Shown: positions 1-10,644 of the stretch, piece by piece
Position numbering within the stretch: position 1 is the first letter of the stretch
Layout: every line of letters begins with the position of its first letter
DNA from: Nostoc sp. MG11
Lineage (GTDB): Bacteria > Cyanobacteriota > Cyanobacteriia > Cyanobacteriales > Nostocaceae
Assembly (NCBI RefSeq): GCF_014904695.1
Contig: NZ_JACXXN010000006.1
Span: 248,001-312,000 of the forward strand
Direction of reading: 5' to 3'
Length of the DNA stretch: 64,000 nt
Notes under the pieces: model-generated
Told to the model about the DNA's origin: nothing
What the model saw: the letters and a program-made list of their open reading frames with translations, nothing else
Database searches by the model: none
Program-made: the position numbers and the translations under genes

Positions 1-1
1 A

Positions 2-853
<852 letters not shown>

Positions 854-1069
854 ATATCAATTTCCTGTCAAAATAATTTGTAATTAGTAGTACTCGTCTA
901 GGCGTGAGAAACAAGCTATGTAATTCGTAATTATTACTCCGTAGAAGACAGTTGGTAGCTTGAGATATGGAAAGAGTTTCCTCTTCTACATCAATAAATT
1001 TAGTTGCTCTGCACTTCAATTACAAATTACTAATTATTCTCTCAATACTTTTGATGCTCTGTGAGCTTA

Positions 1070-1112
1070 GTAATGCTTAATGGGTTAAAACCTGTTAAGC
1101 ATTACCTTTTTT
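1070..1112 (+). terminator. Rho-independent terminator downstream of gyrB
   Basis: A perfect 11 bp inverted repeat (GTAATGCTTAA and TTAAGCATTAC) encloses a loop that can itself pair (GGGTT/AACC) and is followed directly by CTTTTTT. It sits about 216 bp after the gyrB stop codon on the same strand and is the first strong terminator-like structure after it. Confidence 0.75.
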
Positions 1113-1201
1113 ATACTAGACCTGCCTTAAAAGTCTACTTTCATTGTTCCTTGTGAGCGTAGCTTATGGAGTCTATTGCAAAAGTCCAAATATCAGTCAG
1201 G

Positions 1202-1336
1202 AATGTCATTCTGTAGCAAGATTCCGCAGTGTGCGGAACGCAGTGGAGAGTACCCCCCTACGCAAAAGCCAAGCTACGCCTTGGTTCCGCAAGAAAGAAT
1301 CTCACTCTTGTGTTTCGCTCCGCTCAACATGACATT
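1202..1336. repeat. MITE-like dispersed repeat, about 135 bp
   Basis: The segment is bounded by AATGTCAT on the left and ATGACATT on the right, a perfect 8 bp inverted pair, and has internal short hairpins such as CCAAG...CTTGG. The left part (ATTCTGTAGCAAGAT) recurs at about 9062-9075, and a CAGCATGACATTT end occurs near 26500. No coding capacity is seen. It resembles the small non-autonomous repeats common between genes in Nostoc-type genomes. Confidence 0.45.
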
Positions 1337-1555
1337 TTAAGCATTTATGCAAGAGATCTGCTCAATCTACTTCAACAGAAAAATTTCATAACTTAAACCT
1401 ACCTCTTTTAGCAGATGACAAAATAGCAAAATAGCAAAATCCTTGTGTAAATATTTCTCATTCTACAAAACTACGTCGCTAGATTAGTGACTATATCCAG
1501 AAATTCGTTAATTATTGTCAATAATTCTCTATTTAACTCGATTGTAGGCAAAAGT

Positions 1556-2203
1556 ATGAAAGCGAGCAAAGGCATAGTAGGAAAAACATTGTTCAATATT
1601 ATTAGTGTAGGTAGTCTTGTTGCTCTGTCTGCCTGTGCTCAGCCTGTAACGGAAACACCAACAACAACCGTTCCTCCGGTTACGCCAACTCCGACAGCCA
1701 CCATTCCTCCGGTTACGCCAACTCCGACTGGTGCAACAACCAACCAAAATTTCGCAGAACTGGCAAAATCAGCAGCTAATCAAGGACAGTTTCAAACCCT
1801 TACACGCGCAGTGCAAGCCGCAGGCTTAACTGAACAATTGGCTGCACAAGGGCCTAACACAGTATTCGCGCCTACTGACGCTGCCTTCGCTGCTTTACCA
1901 AAAGGTACTTTAGACAATCTCTTACAGCCAGCAAACAAACAACAATTAATCAGGCTTCTGGCTTATCACGTTATACCTGGACGAATAACCTCTAAGCAAT
2001 TGACATCTGGACAAGTCAAAACAGTTGAGGGTACTCCCGTTAAAATAACGGTTAATCCTGCTAACAAAACAGTCACAGTCAACGATGCTAGAGTGACTCA
2101 GCCAGACATCCCAGCTAGCAACGGCATTGTCCACGTAGTAGATAAGGTAATTCTGCCATCCAATTTTCCTGCAAGTTTAAACGCTACCCCAACACCAAGG
2201 TAG
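1556..2203 (+). CDS. Fasciclin (FAS1) domain lipoprotein
   Basis: The frame is open from a GTG or TTG-type start at 1487, but ATG 1556 is preferred because it places a lipobox (LVALSAC) at residue 27 after a short basic and hydrophobic signal, as expected for a bacterial lipoprotein. A Pro/Thr-rich linker made of two near-identical 11-residue units (PPVTPTPTA-like) follows. The remainder is one FAS1 domain of about 135 residues with the conserved blocks NTVFAPTDAAFAALP, YHVIPGRI and GIVHVVDKVILP. FAS1 proteins are extracytoplasmic adhesion or matrix proteins. The substrate is unknown here. The gene appears monocistronic, with hairpins just after the stop codon. Confidence 0.9.
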   Translation: MKASKGIVGKTLFNIISVGSLVALSACAQPVTETPTTTVPPVTPTPTATIPPVTPTPTGATTNQNFAELAKSAANQGQFQTLTRAVQAAGLTEQLAAQGPNTVFAPTDAAFAALPKGTLDNLLQPANKQQLIRLLAYHVIPGRITSKQLTSGQVKTVEGTPVKITVNPANKTVTVNDARVTQPDIPASNGIVHVVDKVILPSNFPASLNATPTPR

Positions 2204-2250
2204 TTTTTATCAAAAGCTATTAAACCAGAAAGCTTTGAGAGATTATCTTG

Positions 2251-2297
2251 TTCCCAGTTTTAAACTGGGAATACCTATTTGGGAGGTAGAAACTCCC
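2251..2297 (+). terminator. Two consecutive hairpins after the fasciclin gene
   Basis: A perfect inverted repeat of 10+10 bp (TTCCCAGTTT and AAACTGGGAA around one T, 2251-2271) is followed by a weaker GGGAG...CTCCC hairpin (2281-2297). They start about 50 bp after the stop codon. There is no clear T run, so termination or RNA stabilisation are both possible. Confidence 0.45.
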
Positions 2298-3688
2298 GAA
2301 TTCACAGCATCGCCATGAGGAACATTTCCGGGTTATACCTGGCAACGAGATTTTAAAAGGATTTCGGCTTAAGTTGACACTAATGCAATATATTCTGCGC
2401 CTAGGTGTGGCCTATTCAAATAAATTACATAAATATTAATTACAAAAATTTTATATTTCTTAGTAAGATAAAATTCATGAAATTCGTTTTTTGTCAATGT
2501 TTTTGAAAAACTAATGTATCGACACTAACAGATGCGTCAATTCCAGCAAAAGTTGAGTAGTAGGTAACAAGTCCTGGCGCTAACTTTGTAATTAATATCG
2601 CGCATTAGCTAGAAACGCATTTGTTATGCTTGAAGAACAAAGCTGTATATCATTTACCAAATAGCAGTTAATAAGTAACTTAAGAATTTATCATCGTGAG
2701 ATGACAACAACTTACTGGATTAAAAGTATTAAAGGTTACAGCTTAATTACGCAAAAATTTTGCCCTTAAGTTAAAACCTAATACTCTAAGTTTTCTATAC
2801 TCAAAAGCGATCGCAGATTGAAGCAGATAACATCAAGCTGAAAACTTGCTAATATCTTCTCATACCTGTGGCAACAGCTATTATGTTGCATGTATCCAAT
2901 GTACTTTTGCCTTAAGTAGGCTAATATCGATGATCTCTAATGTCAAATCGCTTCTGAATTGATTAAAATATCGTTGGATACAATAATAAGAGTTTGTCAA
3001 GTTTCATAGGGCTGAAATCTCAGCAGTGCGCTAACCTGGGGATAAGACCAAATTAGTTAAATCTAAATTGATCTGCTCAATGGCATATTATGCCGCAGCC
3101 TCAACTCCTCAGTTAAGGTAATTAGCAAAAAAAAAAGGTTGGCACCCGCACTATTACCCCCATGAGATCTCGCTCAAGGGAGAGCAACACTTTACTCTAC
3201 AGACTGAGTGATTTATGAAGGAAACGTAAAAATGTGTGCATTAATGCTTCTCTTCTGAGTTAACATAAAATGCGCTGAATCTAAGTAATTCAGGTATTAT
3301 ATAAAACCTGAGATTGCCTAGAACCAAGTGTAGATACTTTATTAATGTAATGAAAATGCCACTGCAATTCCGAAAAGGTTGAGAAAAAATTTAAGGATAT
3401 ACCTACTCTTTTTAATATCTTTTTGGTAAAAGGGGCTTTACTTTGCTTAATGACTTCATGATTAACACACAAAGAGAGTGCAATTTCTGTGAAACAGGCT
3501 ACAATCGGAACAGTCTTTATAGGGAAATCTGCCATCAGTCTTAATACGTTTGTATGGAGTGGCAAATTTTTTGATCAAGGCTTTTTTTTGACTAGTCAGT
3601 TAGGATGTGTGTGCGAGAGCAATACATACAATATTGACTAAGGTGAGCCAGTCACCTTCAGCAGTAGCTTAAAATAAAGTGAAAAACC

Positions 3689-3702
3689 CCTCCTTCGGGA
3701 GG
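3689..3702 (+). promoter_or_regulatory. UUCG tetraloop hairpin in the sigA leader
   Basis: CCTCC-TTCG-GGAGG forms a short stem capped by the very stable UUCG loop, about 130 bp before the sigA start codon and 30 bp after another hairpin (3640-3658). The region between it and the ATG is rich in A and T. It could be a leader RNA element or a processing site. No T run follows, so it is a poor terminator. Confidence 0.4.
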
Positions 3703-3832
3703 CGTAAAAGTTCCGAAAATAATTCTGGCAAATCAGCCAAAAAATCTATTTTCGGTTAGCAACCAGCTCGATTAAAAGAGCAGTAAACACATCTTGAGTA
3801 ATTGATTCTGCAAGGAGCATGAGGAACGCGGC

Positions 3833-5005
3833 ATGAACCAGGCTAACAACGTACTCGAAAGCATATATCAGCCTGACCTAGAAATAATAAATCAGCCTGA
3901 GCTCGAGTTAGAAGAACTCTTAATCGAAGATGAAGAGGACTTGCTGATCACGGATGATGGCGAAATTGATGAGTTTTTAGAGCCTCAGTCTGATGAGGAC
4001 GACGCAAAGTCTGGAAAAGCCGCTAAATCGCGTCGTCGGACACAAAGCAAGAAAAAGCACTATACCGAAGATTCGATTCGGCTTTACTTGCAAGAGATTG
4101 GTAGAATTCGGCTGTTGCGGGCAGATGAAGAAATTGAATTGGCGCGGAAAATAGCCGATTTACTTGAATTAGAGAGGGTGCGGGAACGACTTTGCGAACA
4201 GTTGGAACGCGATCCTAAAGATAGTGAATGGGCAGAAGCGGTACAATTGCCATTGCCAGCTTTTCGTTATCGCCTGCATGTTGGTCGCAGAGCGAAAGAT
4301 AAGATGGTGCAATCGAACCTGCGCCTTGTGGTTTCAATTGCTAAGAAGTATATGAATCGTGGCTTATCCTTCCAAGATTTAATTCAAGAAGGTAGTCTTG
4401 GTTTGATTCGCGCTGCGGAAAAGTTTGACCACGAAAAAGGTTATAAGTTTTCTACCTACGCTACATGGTGGATTCGTCAAGCAATTACCAGGGCGATCGC
4501 AGACCAATCCCGCACTATTCGTCTTCCGGTTCACCTTTATGAAACCATTTCTCGGATTAAGAAAACTACCAAGCTACTATCTCAAGAAATGGGTCGCAAA
4601 CCTACTGAAGAAGAAATCGCCACTCGCATGGAAATGACCATTGAGAAGTTGCGGTTTATTGCTAAGTCCGCCCAGTTACCTATTTCATTAGAAACGCCCA
4701 TTGGGAAAGAAGAAGATTCTCGATTGGGCGATTTTATTGAATCTGATGGCGAGACACCAGAAGATCAAGTATCTAAAAACCTCCTGCGCGAAGATCTTGA
4801 AAAAGTCCTCGATAGCCTCAGTCCCCGCGAACGTGATGTTCTCAGACTCCGCTACGGTTTGGATGATGGACGGATGAAAACTCTTGAGGAAATTGGACAG
4901 ATTTTCAATGTTACTCGCGAACGGATTCGTCAAATTGAGGCGAAGGCACTCCGCAAGTTACGCCATCCGAATCGTAACAGCGTTCTCAAGGAATATATTC
5001 GGTAG
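3833..5005 (+). CDS. sigA: Group 1 (principal) RNA polymerase sigma factor
   Basis: A 390-residue sigma-70 factor that directs core RNA polymerase to housekeeping promoters. An acidic N-terminal segment (residues 1-60) and a basic stretch ([10 protein letters not shown], 66-75) precede region 1.2 ([16 protein letters not shown], 80-95). Region 2 spans about 158-234, with [29 protein letters not shown] and the -10 recognition helix [14 protein letters not shown]. Region 4 contains [17 protein letters not shown]. The length, and the very conserved RpoD-type RTIRLPVH after region 2.4, point to the principal factor (SigA/RpoD1) and not a group 2 paralogue. It is monocistronic, has a long structured upstream region and ends before a strong bidirectional terminator. 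Confidence 0.95.
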   Translation: MNQANNVLESIYQPDLEIINQPELELEELLIEDEEDLLITDDGEIDEFLEPQSDEDDAKSGKAAKSRRRTQSKKKHYTEDSIRLYLQEIGRIRLLRADEEIELARKIADLLELERVRERLCEQLERDPKDSEWAEAVQLPLPAFRYRLHVGRRAKDKMVQSNLRLVVSIAKKYMNRGLSFQDLIQEGSLGLIRAAEKFDHEKGYKFSTYATWWIRQAITRAIADQSRTIRLPVHLYETISRIKKTTKLLSQEMGRKPTEEEIATRMEMTIEKLRFIAKSAQLPISLETPIGKEEDSRLGDFIESDGETPEDQVSKNLLREDLEKVLDSLSPRERDVLRLRYGLDDGRMKTLEEIGQIFNVTRERIRQIEAKALRKLRHPNRNSVLKEYIR

Positions 5006-5076
5006 TTAAGAGTCATTTGTCATTTGTCATTAGCTTTAGACAAATGACCAAGGACAGATGACAAAGGACAAAAAAT

Positions 5077-5115
5077 AAAAAACCTGGTAGTGAATCAGCA
5101 CTCCAGGTTTTTTTA
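5077..5115. terminator. Bidirectional terminator between sigA and hli
   Basis: AAAAAACCTGG and CCAGGTTTTTT flank a 15-base loop. The A run on one side and T run on the other allow it to work for sigA (plus) and for the convergent hli gene (minus), which ends 29 bp further on. Confidence 0.85.
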
Positions 5116-5143
5116 TTTATAGGTCATCTTGACATTTTAAAAT

Positions 5144-5329
5144 CTACAGGATGCCCCAAAAATGTAAAAAGCCTTGACCAGAGAAAAGCTCAATTAAAGC
5201 GGCTGCTAAAAAGCCAATCATTGCCAAACGACCGTTCCAAACTTCTGCTTGTGGGGTAAAGCCCCAACGCCAAGCGTTGCGATCTTCTATTACAGGAGTG
5301 GTAACTTTTGTTGTAGTTGCATTTGTCAT
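5144..5329 (-). CDS. High light-inducible protein (Hlip/SCP)
   Basis: A 61-residue one-helix protein of the chlorophyll a/b-binding superfamily. The signature [19 protein letters not shown] (residues 29-47) has the Glu and Asn/Arg chlorophyll ligands (E29, N32, R34) and the helix Gly/Ala face. Hlips sit in thylakoid membranes, bind chlorophyll and carotenoid, and protect newly made chlorophyll proteins under high light and other stress. The N-terminal 20 residues are polar, with [14 protein letters not shown] before the helix as is typical. The gene is alone, and its terminator is shared with sigA. Which hli paralogue it is cannot be decided. Confidence 0.92.
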   Translation of the reverse strand: MTNATTTKVTTPVIEDRNAWRWGFTPQAEVWNGRLAMIGFLAAALIELFSGQGFLHFWGIL

Positions 5330-5588
5330 GGTGGTAGGCGCTCCAAATTAAATTTGCTAAGGATTATTGCTTTCTGTAAACTAATATAACAAAAAATTTT
5401 ATAATTGCAACAAGTTTTTTATACTTTTGTTGCTATTGCTTGACATAAAGAGAATTAACTGCAAACTCTGTTTTAAACATCAGTCTCCAGGTGGATTTGC
5501 TGAAGTTAAATAAAGAGTATGCAGACTTTTGCTATCAGCAATACAATAATATATCTTTATTGATATTATTTATCAACTACTTTAGCTT

Positions 5589-5618
5589 GTAGGGTGGGTA
5601 TTGCAATGCCCACCCTAC
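5589..5618. terminator. Perfect 10 bp hairpin between GNAT and hli genes
   Basis: GTAGGGTGGG and CCCACCCTAC flank TATTGCAATG. It lies about 90 bp downstream of the GNAT stop codon on the minus strand and upstream of hli. A GC-rich stem without a clear T run; it also resembles a common dispersed cyanobacterial repeat. The rest of the 376 bp gap (5330-5705) is A+T rich, with no gene seen. Confidence 0.45.
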
Positions 5619-5705
5619 TGTGGTCTATTCTTCTAAAACCTGCTGTAGTTTAAAATTTTTAGCATTTAATGAAAATGCCTAGATTCAAAAACACTTAGAT
5701 TAGTA

Positions 5706-6164
5706 TCAGACAATCTCCATCTCTTTTGTCGTTGAAGCAAAACTAAGCTTTTCGTAGATACGCTTACCATCCTGGGTAGCGTGAAGCCATATACGTTTTG
5801 CCTCAGTTGTCCTGACAAAGCTGTTAATTTGTTTTAAGAGTGCTGTAGCAATTCCTTTACCGCGCCACGGAGGAACTGTATAAACGTTCATGACGTAAGC
5901 TTCTAATCCTGATAAATTGCCGTTGTGCGGAGGTCTTTGAAAAAATACCAAGCCGCTAGTGGCAACAATTTGATTATCCACCTCAGCCACCCAAGCCAAA
6001 AACTCACCTTGGGGCATTTTTTCTACAAAATAATTTCGAGTTGATTGTGCTAACGCTGCTGTGTCAGTGTCACCTTTAATGTCTCCAACTTCGCGCAGGA
6101 GTTCAAGGCGCAAATCGACAAGTGCCTCTAAATCCTGCAAGTTGGCTTGTCGTAGATTGAACAT
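5706..6164 (-). CDS. GNAT family N-acetyltransferase
   Basis: A 152-residue acetyl-CoA-dependent acetyltransferase of the GNAT fold. The acetyl-CoA pyrophosphate loop is PPWRGKGIATALL (residues 98-110), preceded by the beta4 strand YVMNVYTV. The C-terminal part (RIWLHATQDGKRIYEKLSF) is the usual beta5-alpha4 region. The start lies only 8 bp after the stop of the upstream topoisomerase subunit gene, so the two are probably co-transcribed and perhaps translationally coupled. The acceptor substrate is unknown; no motif points to a specific amine or protein. Confidence 0.85.
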   Translation of the reverse strand: MFNLRQANLQDLEALVDLRLELLREVGDIKGDTDTAALAQSTRNYFVEKMPQGEFLAWVAEVDNQIVATSGLVFFQRPPHNGNLSGLEAYVMNVYTVPPWRGKGIATALLKQINSFVRTTEAKRIWLHATQDGKRIYEKLSFASTTKEMEIV

Positions 6165-6172
6165 AACTCTTG

Positions 6173-8689
6173 TTATGAGCGCACTTCGACAACAGTGATC
6201 ACTTTTTCATCGCGGTTGAGTTGGAGCATGCTTTCACCTTTAACATCTCTGCCTAAGATCGGCACTGTTTCCACGGGTATCCGCACTACTCGCTCTTTAT
6301 TCGTTAGTAGGGCTATCTCACCGGAGGTGGCCATTACCATACCAGCTAAGTTATCGGTTTTGCTGGTAAATCTTAGCGCTTGCGTGCCTAAATCACCACG
6401 ATTAGCCCGTTTTAGCTGACTCGCAGGGATGCGCTTGGCGTATCCCTCTTGAGTAACGAGTAACAATTGATCTTCCCCGCTCACGGTTACACAACCAATC
6501 ATTTGTTCATTTTTCCGTAGCCGTAATGCTTGCAAACCCATTGCAGTACGACCCATAATAGGCAACTGTTCATCATTCACCGCGAACTTCAACAAGCGTC
6601 CACCGGAACTGGCTAAAATTAGATTTTCCTTTGTAGTAGTGAATTGGGCAAATAACAATTCATCATCTTCTTTAAGCTTCAAAATTGTAATGCCGCGACG
6701 AGTCAAGTTAGTAAATTCCCCAAGAGATAGGCGCTTAATTCGTCCCTGTTTTGTCAGGAAAATCATCTGTTTAGTTTCAAGATTTTCCGGCAGCAAAAAG
6801 CGGTTGATCACTGGTTCTTGAGCACCTTGAGCAGTAGTACTAAGCATGGTGATCAATGGTCTTCCTCTTGGAGAACGTCCAGTTGTTGGGGGAATTTCTC
6901 CTACTTTGACAGGATAGACTTTTCCACCACTGGTTAGTATTAACAATTCTTTGTGTGTGTCAGTTAACTCGCTTTGGATAATAAAGTCATTATCGTGCAG
7001 ACCATTTTCTGCTTTCGGCTTTTTAGCAGACGGTAGAGTGCGGCGTACATACCCTCGTTGGGTAAATTCTAAAACTGTCTCTTCTGGAGGCTCTGCAAAT
7101 TGGAGATTTTCCGGCTCAGCTTCGGCTCCTTTAGTTTTTTGCCCAACGACGATATCGGCTTCTTTACTTTTCGGTAACTTCTCGCTACTGGTAAGCGCTA
7201 GCTTAGTACGTCGGGAATCACTGTATTTGCGCTTGAGCGATCGCAAATCTTTTTTCAGGACTTTGAGTAATTCTCGGCGATCATCCAGTAATCGACGTAA
7301 CAACTCAATTTGCTCGCTGAGTTGCTCAAATTCTTGTTGCAAGTTTTGCTGTTCTAAACTGGTGAGGCGGCGCAATGGCATAGCCAGAATTGCATCTCCT
7401 TGTACCTCACTCAAATCCAGTCGGCTACAAAGATTAATTTTTGCCGTACTGCCGTCGGCAGCTTGCCGTAAAATTTCAATTACCTGATCCAGGTGAGACA
7501 GCGCTTTCAGCAAACCTTCCACTACGTGCAACCGACTTTCTGCTTTACCTAACTCGTAACTGTAGCGGCGGTTAAGCGTCTGCTCCCGGAAAATCAAAAA
7601 CTCCTGCAACATTTGCCGTAAGCTTAACTGGCGTGGTTGTCCATTCACCAAAGCTAAGAGAATCGCCCCAAAATTTATTTGCAAAGCGGTCTGGTGATAC
7701 AAATGCTGGAGAACTTCTTGAGGATTAACATCGCGTTTTAGTTCAATTACTACTCGCATACCTTCGCGATCGCTTTCATCCCGAAGATCAGAAATTCCTT
7801 GCAAGCGTCCTTGATTTACTAAATCCGCGACTTTTTCAATCCAGCCTGCTTTATTTACTTGATAAGGCAATTCTGTGATGATAATTGCCGTCCGCCGCTT
7901 GCTTCCCCTAGTGGCTGGAATTTCTTCTAGATTGGCAACTCCCCGCAGCACAATTCCACCTTTCCCTGTGGTGTATGCCTCACGAATTCCCACCTCACTG
8001 ATAATTTCTCCGCCAGTGGGAAAATCTGGCCCTGGAATTAGCTCGAATAATTTTTCATCTGACAAATCCGGCTGATCAATTAAGGCAATTAAGCCATCGA
8101 CTATTTCCCCCAAGTTGTGCGGTGGAATATTCGTCGCCATCCCTACGGCAATACCAGTGCAACCATTGAGCAACAGATACGGTAACTGAGCAGGTAAAAC
8201 TGTCGGTTCTTGCTGGGAATTATCGAAGTTGCCAATAAATTCTACAGTTTCTTCCCCAATTTCTGCCAGCATTCCCTCATGGCTGATGGGTGAGAGACGC
8301 GTTTCTGTGTAGCGCATCGCCGCTGGTGGGTCATTATCGACACTGCCAAAGTTACCATGTCCTGCCAGCAAGGGATAGCGGCTAGAAAATTCCTGCACTA
8401 GCCTGACTAAGGCATCATAAACTGCTTGATCGCCGTGGGGGTGATACTTACCAAGCACATCTCCCACTACACGGGCACATTTCCGATATGGTCTATCTGG
8501 TGTCAAACCGAGTTCATGCATCGCATACAAAATGCGGCGGTGAACTGGCTTTAAGCCATCGCGCACGTCTGGTAACGCTCGCCCAACAATCACACTCATG
8601 GCATATTCTAGGTAAGACCGTTGCATCTCGGTGTGCAGGGCTGTTGTAATGACCTGTCCCGTAGGGAGAAGGTTTAACTGTTTTGCCAT
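6173..8689 (-). CDS. gyrA: DNA gyrase / topoisomerase IV subunit A
   Basis: An 838-residue breakage-reunion subunit of a type IIA topoisomerase. The N-terminal winged-helix domain has the motif [18 protein letters not shown] (37-54), the helix [16 protein letters not shown] and the catalytic tyrosine Y127 in [10 protein letters not shown] coiled coil with acidic and basic heptads runs over about 430-480. The C-terminal DNA-wrapping beta-propeller follows, with repeats such as GYVRRT and GRIKRL and, near 758-769, a degenerate GyrA-box-like segment [11 protein letters not shown]. Cyanobacteria can carry two A-type subunits, so GyrA versus ParC is not settled by sequence alone. Position 88 is Gln where Escherichia coli GyrA has Ser83. 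The gene is upstream of and nearly contiguous with the GNAT gene. Confidence 0.93.
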   Translation of the reverse strand: MAKQLNLLPTGQVITTALHTEMQRSYLEYAMSVIVGRALPDVRDGLKPVHRRILYAMHELGLTPDRPYRKCARVVGDVLGKYHPHGDQAVYDALVRLVQEFSSRYPLLAGHGNFGSVDNDPPAAMRYTETRLSPISHEGMLAEIGEETVEFIGNFDNSQQEPTVLPAQLPYLLLNGCTGIAVGMATNIPPHNLGEIVDGLIALIDQPDLSDEKLFELIPGPDFPTGGEIISEVGIREAYTTGKGGIVLRGVANLEEIPATRGSKRRTAIIITELPYQVNKAGWIEKVADLVNQGRLQGISDLRDESDREGMRVVIELKRDVNPQEVLQHLYHQTALQINFGAILLALVNGQPRQLSLRQMLQEFLIFREQTLNRRYSYELGKAESRLHVVEGLLKALSHLDQVIEILRQAADGSTAKINLCSRLDLSEVQGDAILAMPLRRLTSLEQQNLQQEFEQLSEQIELLRRLLDDRRELLKVLKKDLRSLKRKYSDSRRTKLALTSSEKLPKSKEADIVVGQKTKGAEAEPENLQFAEPPEETVLEFTQRGYVRRTLPSAKKPKAENGLHDNDFIIQSELTDTHKELLILTSGGKVYPVKVGEIPPTTGRSPRGRPLITMLSTTAQGAQEPVINRFLLPENLETKQMIFLTKQGRIKRLSLGEFTNLTRRGITILKLKEDDELLFAQFTTTKENLILASSGGRLLKFAVNDEQLPIMGRTAMGLQALRLRKNEQMIGCVTVSGEDQLLLVTQEGYAKRIPASQLKRANRGDLGTQALRFTSKTDNLAGMVMATSGEIALLTNKERVVRIPVETVPILGRDVKGESMLQLNRDEKVITVVEVRS

Positions 8690-9153
8690 GAGTTTTTTCC
8701 CTGAATTTTAACTACACAAAAACCGCTGCAACTGAACACTGTAGCAAACACAGCATAACGGATGAAATGGGATTCCTAAAACAATCTTGATAGTCAAATG
8801 ATAAAAAGCAGTAGTATTATCCTTGATGACGGGGATATAGATTCACTATTAAAAAGGAGGCAAATAAATTTTTTGATCAAGTGGTAATCTGCTCTTGCTT
8901 AAAGATTGCACATAGTCAGTTACCAGAATAATTTCCATGATTGTGTTGTTTGATTTTGAAATAAATCGGAGTGGCAGTTTCCGAAAACTCTGAACACCGA
9001 AGGACGGTAATAGCTTTGCTAATTCCCAGGGCGAAAAGAAGTTTGGTGATTTTCAGAAAATTCTGTAGCAAGATCCCGCTGGGTGCAGAGACTTTCTAAG
9101 CTCAGAACTTTGGAAATCCTTGAATCCCCCTCACCTCTATAAATAAAATTCTC
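8690..9153. other. Gene-free stretch between divergent genes
   Basis: This 464 bp stretch separates the gyrA-type gene (minus) from the response regulator (plus) and must contain both promoters. I see no clear palindrome or conserved operator. A short piece near 9062-9075 resembles the repeat at 1202-1336. Confidence 0.4.
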
Positions 9154-9558
9154 ATGAAAACCGTTTTAATTGTTGAAGACGATCTGATTAATGCTCGCGT
9201 TTTTTCCAAGATTTTGTCCAAGCGCGGTGGCTTGGATGTGAAACACACAGAAAATGTTGAAGAAGTAATAAAAATTGCCCAATCAGGAGAAGCCGACCTA
9301 ATTTTGATGGATGTTTCTCTGTCCAGAAGTGTTTACCAGGGTAAGTCTGTAGATGGAATCAAGATTACACAAATGTTGAAATCCGATCCAAAAACAGCAA
9401 ATTTACCTGTTATTTTGGTAACGGCGCACGCTATGGAAGGCGATCGCGAGAACTTCCTTAAACAAAGCGGTGCTGATGGCTACATTTCTAAGCCAGTTGT
9501 TGACCATCAACAGTTTGTTGACCAAATCACCGCACTTCTACCCAAAGACGACCACTGA
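9154..9558 (+). CDS. Single-domain response regulator (CheY/DivK-like receiver)
   Basis: A 134-residue stand-alone receiver domain. The acidic pocket is E8, D9 and D10 in VLIVEDD, the phosphoacceptor is D53 in LILMDVSL, the switch threonine is T90 (VILVTAHA) and the conserved lysine is K113 in YISKPV. There is no output domain, so it must act through protein contact or as a phosphorelay intermediate. The sequence is closest in feel to DivK/PleD-type receivers, with DGIKITQMLKSDPKTANLPVI. No kinase gene is adjacent; the nearest is the truncated hybrid kinase 8 kb away. Confidence 0.92.
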   Translation: MKTVLIVEDDLINARVFSKILSKRGGLDVKHTENVEEVIKIAQSGEADLILMDVSLSRSVYQGKSVDGIKITQMLKSDPKTANLPVILVTAHAMEGDRENFLKQSGADGYISKPVVDHQQFVDQITALLPKDDH

Positions 9559-9687
9559 GAATTAACGACTTATTTCAGGAATAATCCCCCGCAAATCTTT
9601 TAGGTGACTATTTCCTCTCTTTATCAGTATATATGTACTATGAAAAGGTGGTATTAGGCAAGTATTAATAGAAAAGTTCTCTGACTG

Positions 9688-9718
9688 AGTTATGAGTTGA
9701 AATGTTTAACTCATAACT
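9688..9718. terminator. Inverted repeat between convergent genes
   Basis: AGTTATGAGTT and AACTCATAACT (perfect 11 bp arms, 9-base loop) lie between the response regulator and the convergent TPR gene. It could end transcription from both sides, although no long T run is present. Confidence 0.5.
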
Positions 9719-9735
9719 CCTGACTTGTATCTCTC

Positions 9736-10644
9736 CTATTGAGTAGGCTGAAGCCTTGGGGTTGATGATGAGTTTTCCCGTTCCTGTAGGGCTGCTTGAA
9801 TACGGGGTAATTCTAGGAATTTCTTCGTATCAGTAAGTAAACGTTGACCCCAGAGATTTTCTTTCAGAAAATCTAAATTAGCATAGCGCTGATCTATACG
9901 AAGTGCAGCTTCTCCTAAAGTTAGTCCTTGTTGGCGATCGCCTTTAGTATATAGTGCTACTGCCAATGCTAATAAAGGTTCTGCGGCTTGCTTATCAAGC
10001 GTAACAGCAGTTTGCCATTGCTTAATCGCCGCTTGGGTATCGCCTTGCTCGTAGTTGATTAAACCAATATTGTTAAGTGCTGGCCAGAATTTTTTATCTT
10101 GTGAGACGGCTTTATTATACTGGGCGATCGCGTCAGGCAATCGACCCAACAAATAGTAAGCATTACCTAAATCAAATAACCCTTCTGGATCGTTGGGTTT
10201 TAACTTCAAACCCGCTTGGTAATTATCAACCGCCGCTTGGTAATTTTTCTGCTGAAAACTAACTGAGCCTAAAGCAAACAGAATGTCAGGATTTTTGGGG
10301 TTGAGAGATTGGGCCTTTTTCAGAGTTGCGATCGCACTATCAAACTCTTTAGTTTGCAATTGCAATCCACCTAACAGCAACCATACTTTATCATTCTTAG
10401 GAGCCAGTTGAGTGGCCAGCCGCGCTCGTGGCATAGCTAACTCAACCTGTTGAAACTGAGCCAGTTGAGCCGCCTCCTGGGCTAGACTCAACCCCTGCTT
10501 CTCCAACTTCGCTGCATCAAGTTGCAGTGTATGAGGGATGAGTGCCTGTGCGTGAGCAGATTTTGGCATACTCCACAAACTACAGACAACCAGAAGAGAA
10601 ATCAAACGAACATGTTTGGGCACACTACCGCCTCTTAGCCACAA
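9736..10644 (-). CDS. Exported tetratricopeptide repeat protein
   Basis: A 302-residue protein with an N-terminal signal sequence (hydrophobic LISLLVVCSLWS, likely cut after SAHA near residue 33). Five to six TPR units of 34 residues follow from about residue 50 to 240, for example PEGLFDLGNAYYLLGRLPDAIAQY, with the usual W/L-G-Y-A-P pattern. TPR arrays are protein-binding scaffolds. Export implies action in the periplasm or thylakoid lumen. The C-terminal 60 residues are not TPR-like. The gene is alone, and the partner is unknown. Confidence 0.8.
   Translation of the reverse strand: MWLRGGSVPKHVRLISLLVVCSLWSMPKSAHAQALIPHTLQLDAAKLEKQGLSLAQEAAQLAQFQQVELAMPRARLATQLAPKNDKVWLLLGGLQLQTKEFDSAIATLKKAQSLNPKNPDILFALGSVSFQQKNYQAAVDNYQAGLKLKPNDPEGLFDLGNAYYLLGRLPDAIAQYNKAVSQDKKFWPALNNIGLINYEQGDTQAAIKQWQTAVTLDKQAAEPLLALAVALYTKGDRQQGLTLGEAALRIDQRYANLDFLKENLWGQRLLTDTKKFLELPRIQAALQERENSSSTPRLQPTQ

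Larger units (their letters stand above)
854..1486. other. Gene-free stretch with terminator and dispersed repeat
   Basis: No convincing gene is seen. The stretch holds the terminator at 1070-1112 and, at 1202-1336, a repeat-like segment bounded by the 8 bp inverted repeat AATGTCAT/ATGACATT. Fragments resembling its interior (for example the wording around TTCTGTAGCA) recur near 9060 and 26340. Short open frames here have no protein-like features. Confidence 0.5.
2204..3832. other. 1.6 kb gene-free region upstream of sigA
   Basis: No open frame here has protein character; a 91-codon frame on the minus strand (3290-3565) looks random. Besides the post-fasciclin hairpins it contains an A10 tract near 3127-3137 and two hairpins close to sigA: AAGGTGA/TCACCTT (3640-3658) and CCTCC-TTCG-GGAGG, a UUCG tetraloop stem (3689-3702). 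It most likely holds one or more sigA promoters and a long leader. An unannotated small RNA cannot be excluded. Confidence 0.5.

Noticed and set aside
3290-3565. 91-codon minus-strand frame in the region before sigA
   Set aside because: Composition is random-like, with no signal, helix pattern or ribosome site, and it overlaps no conserved motif. Not called as a gene.
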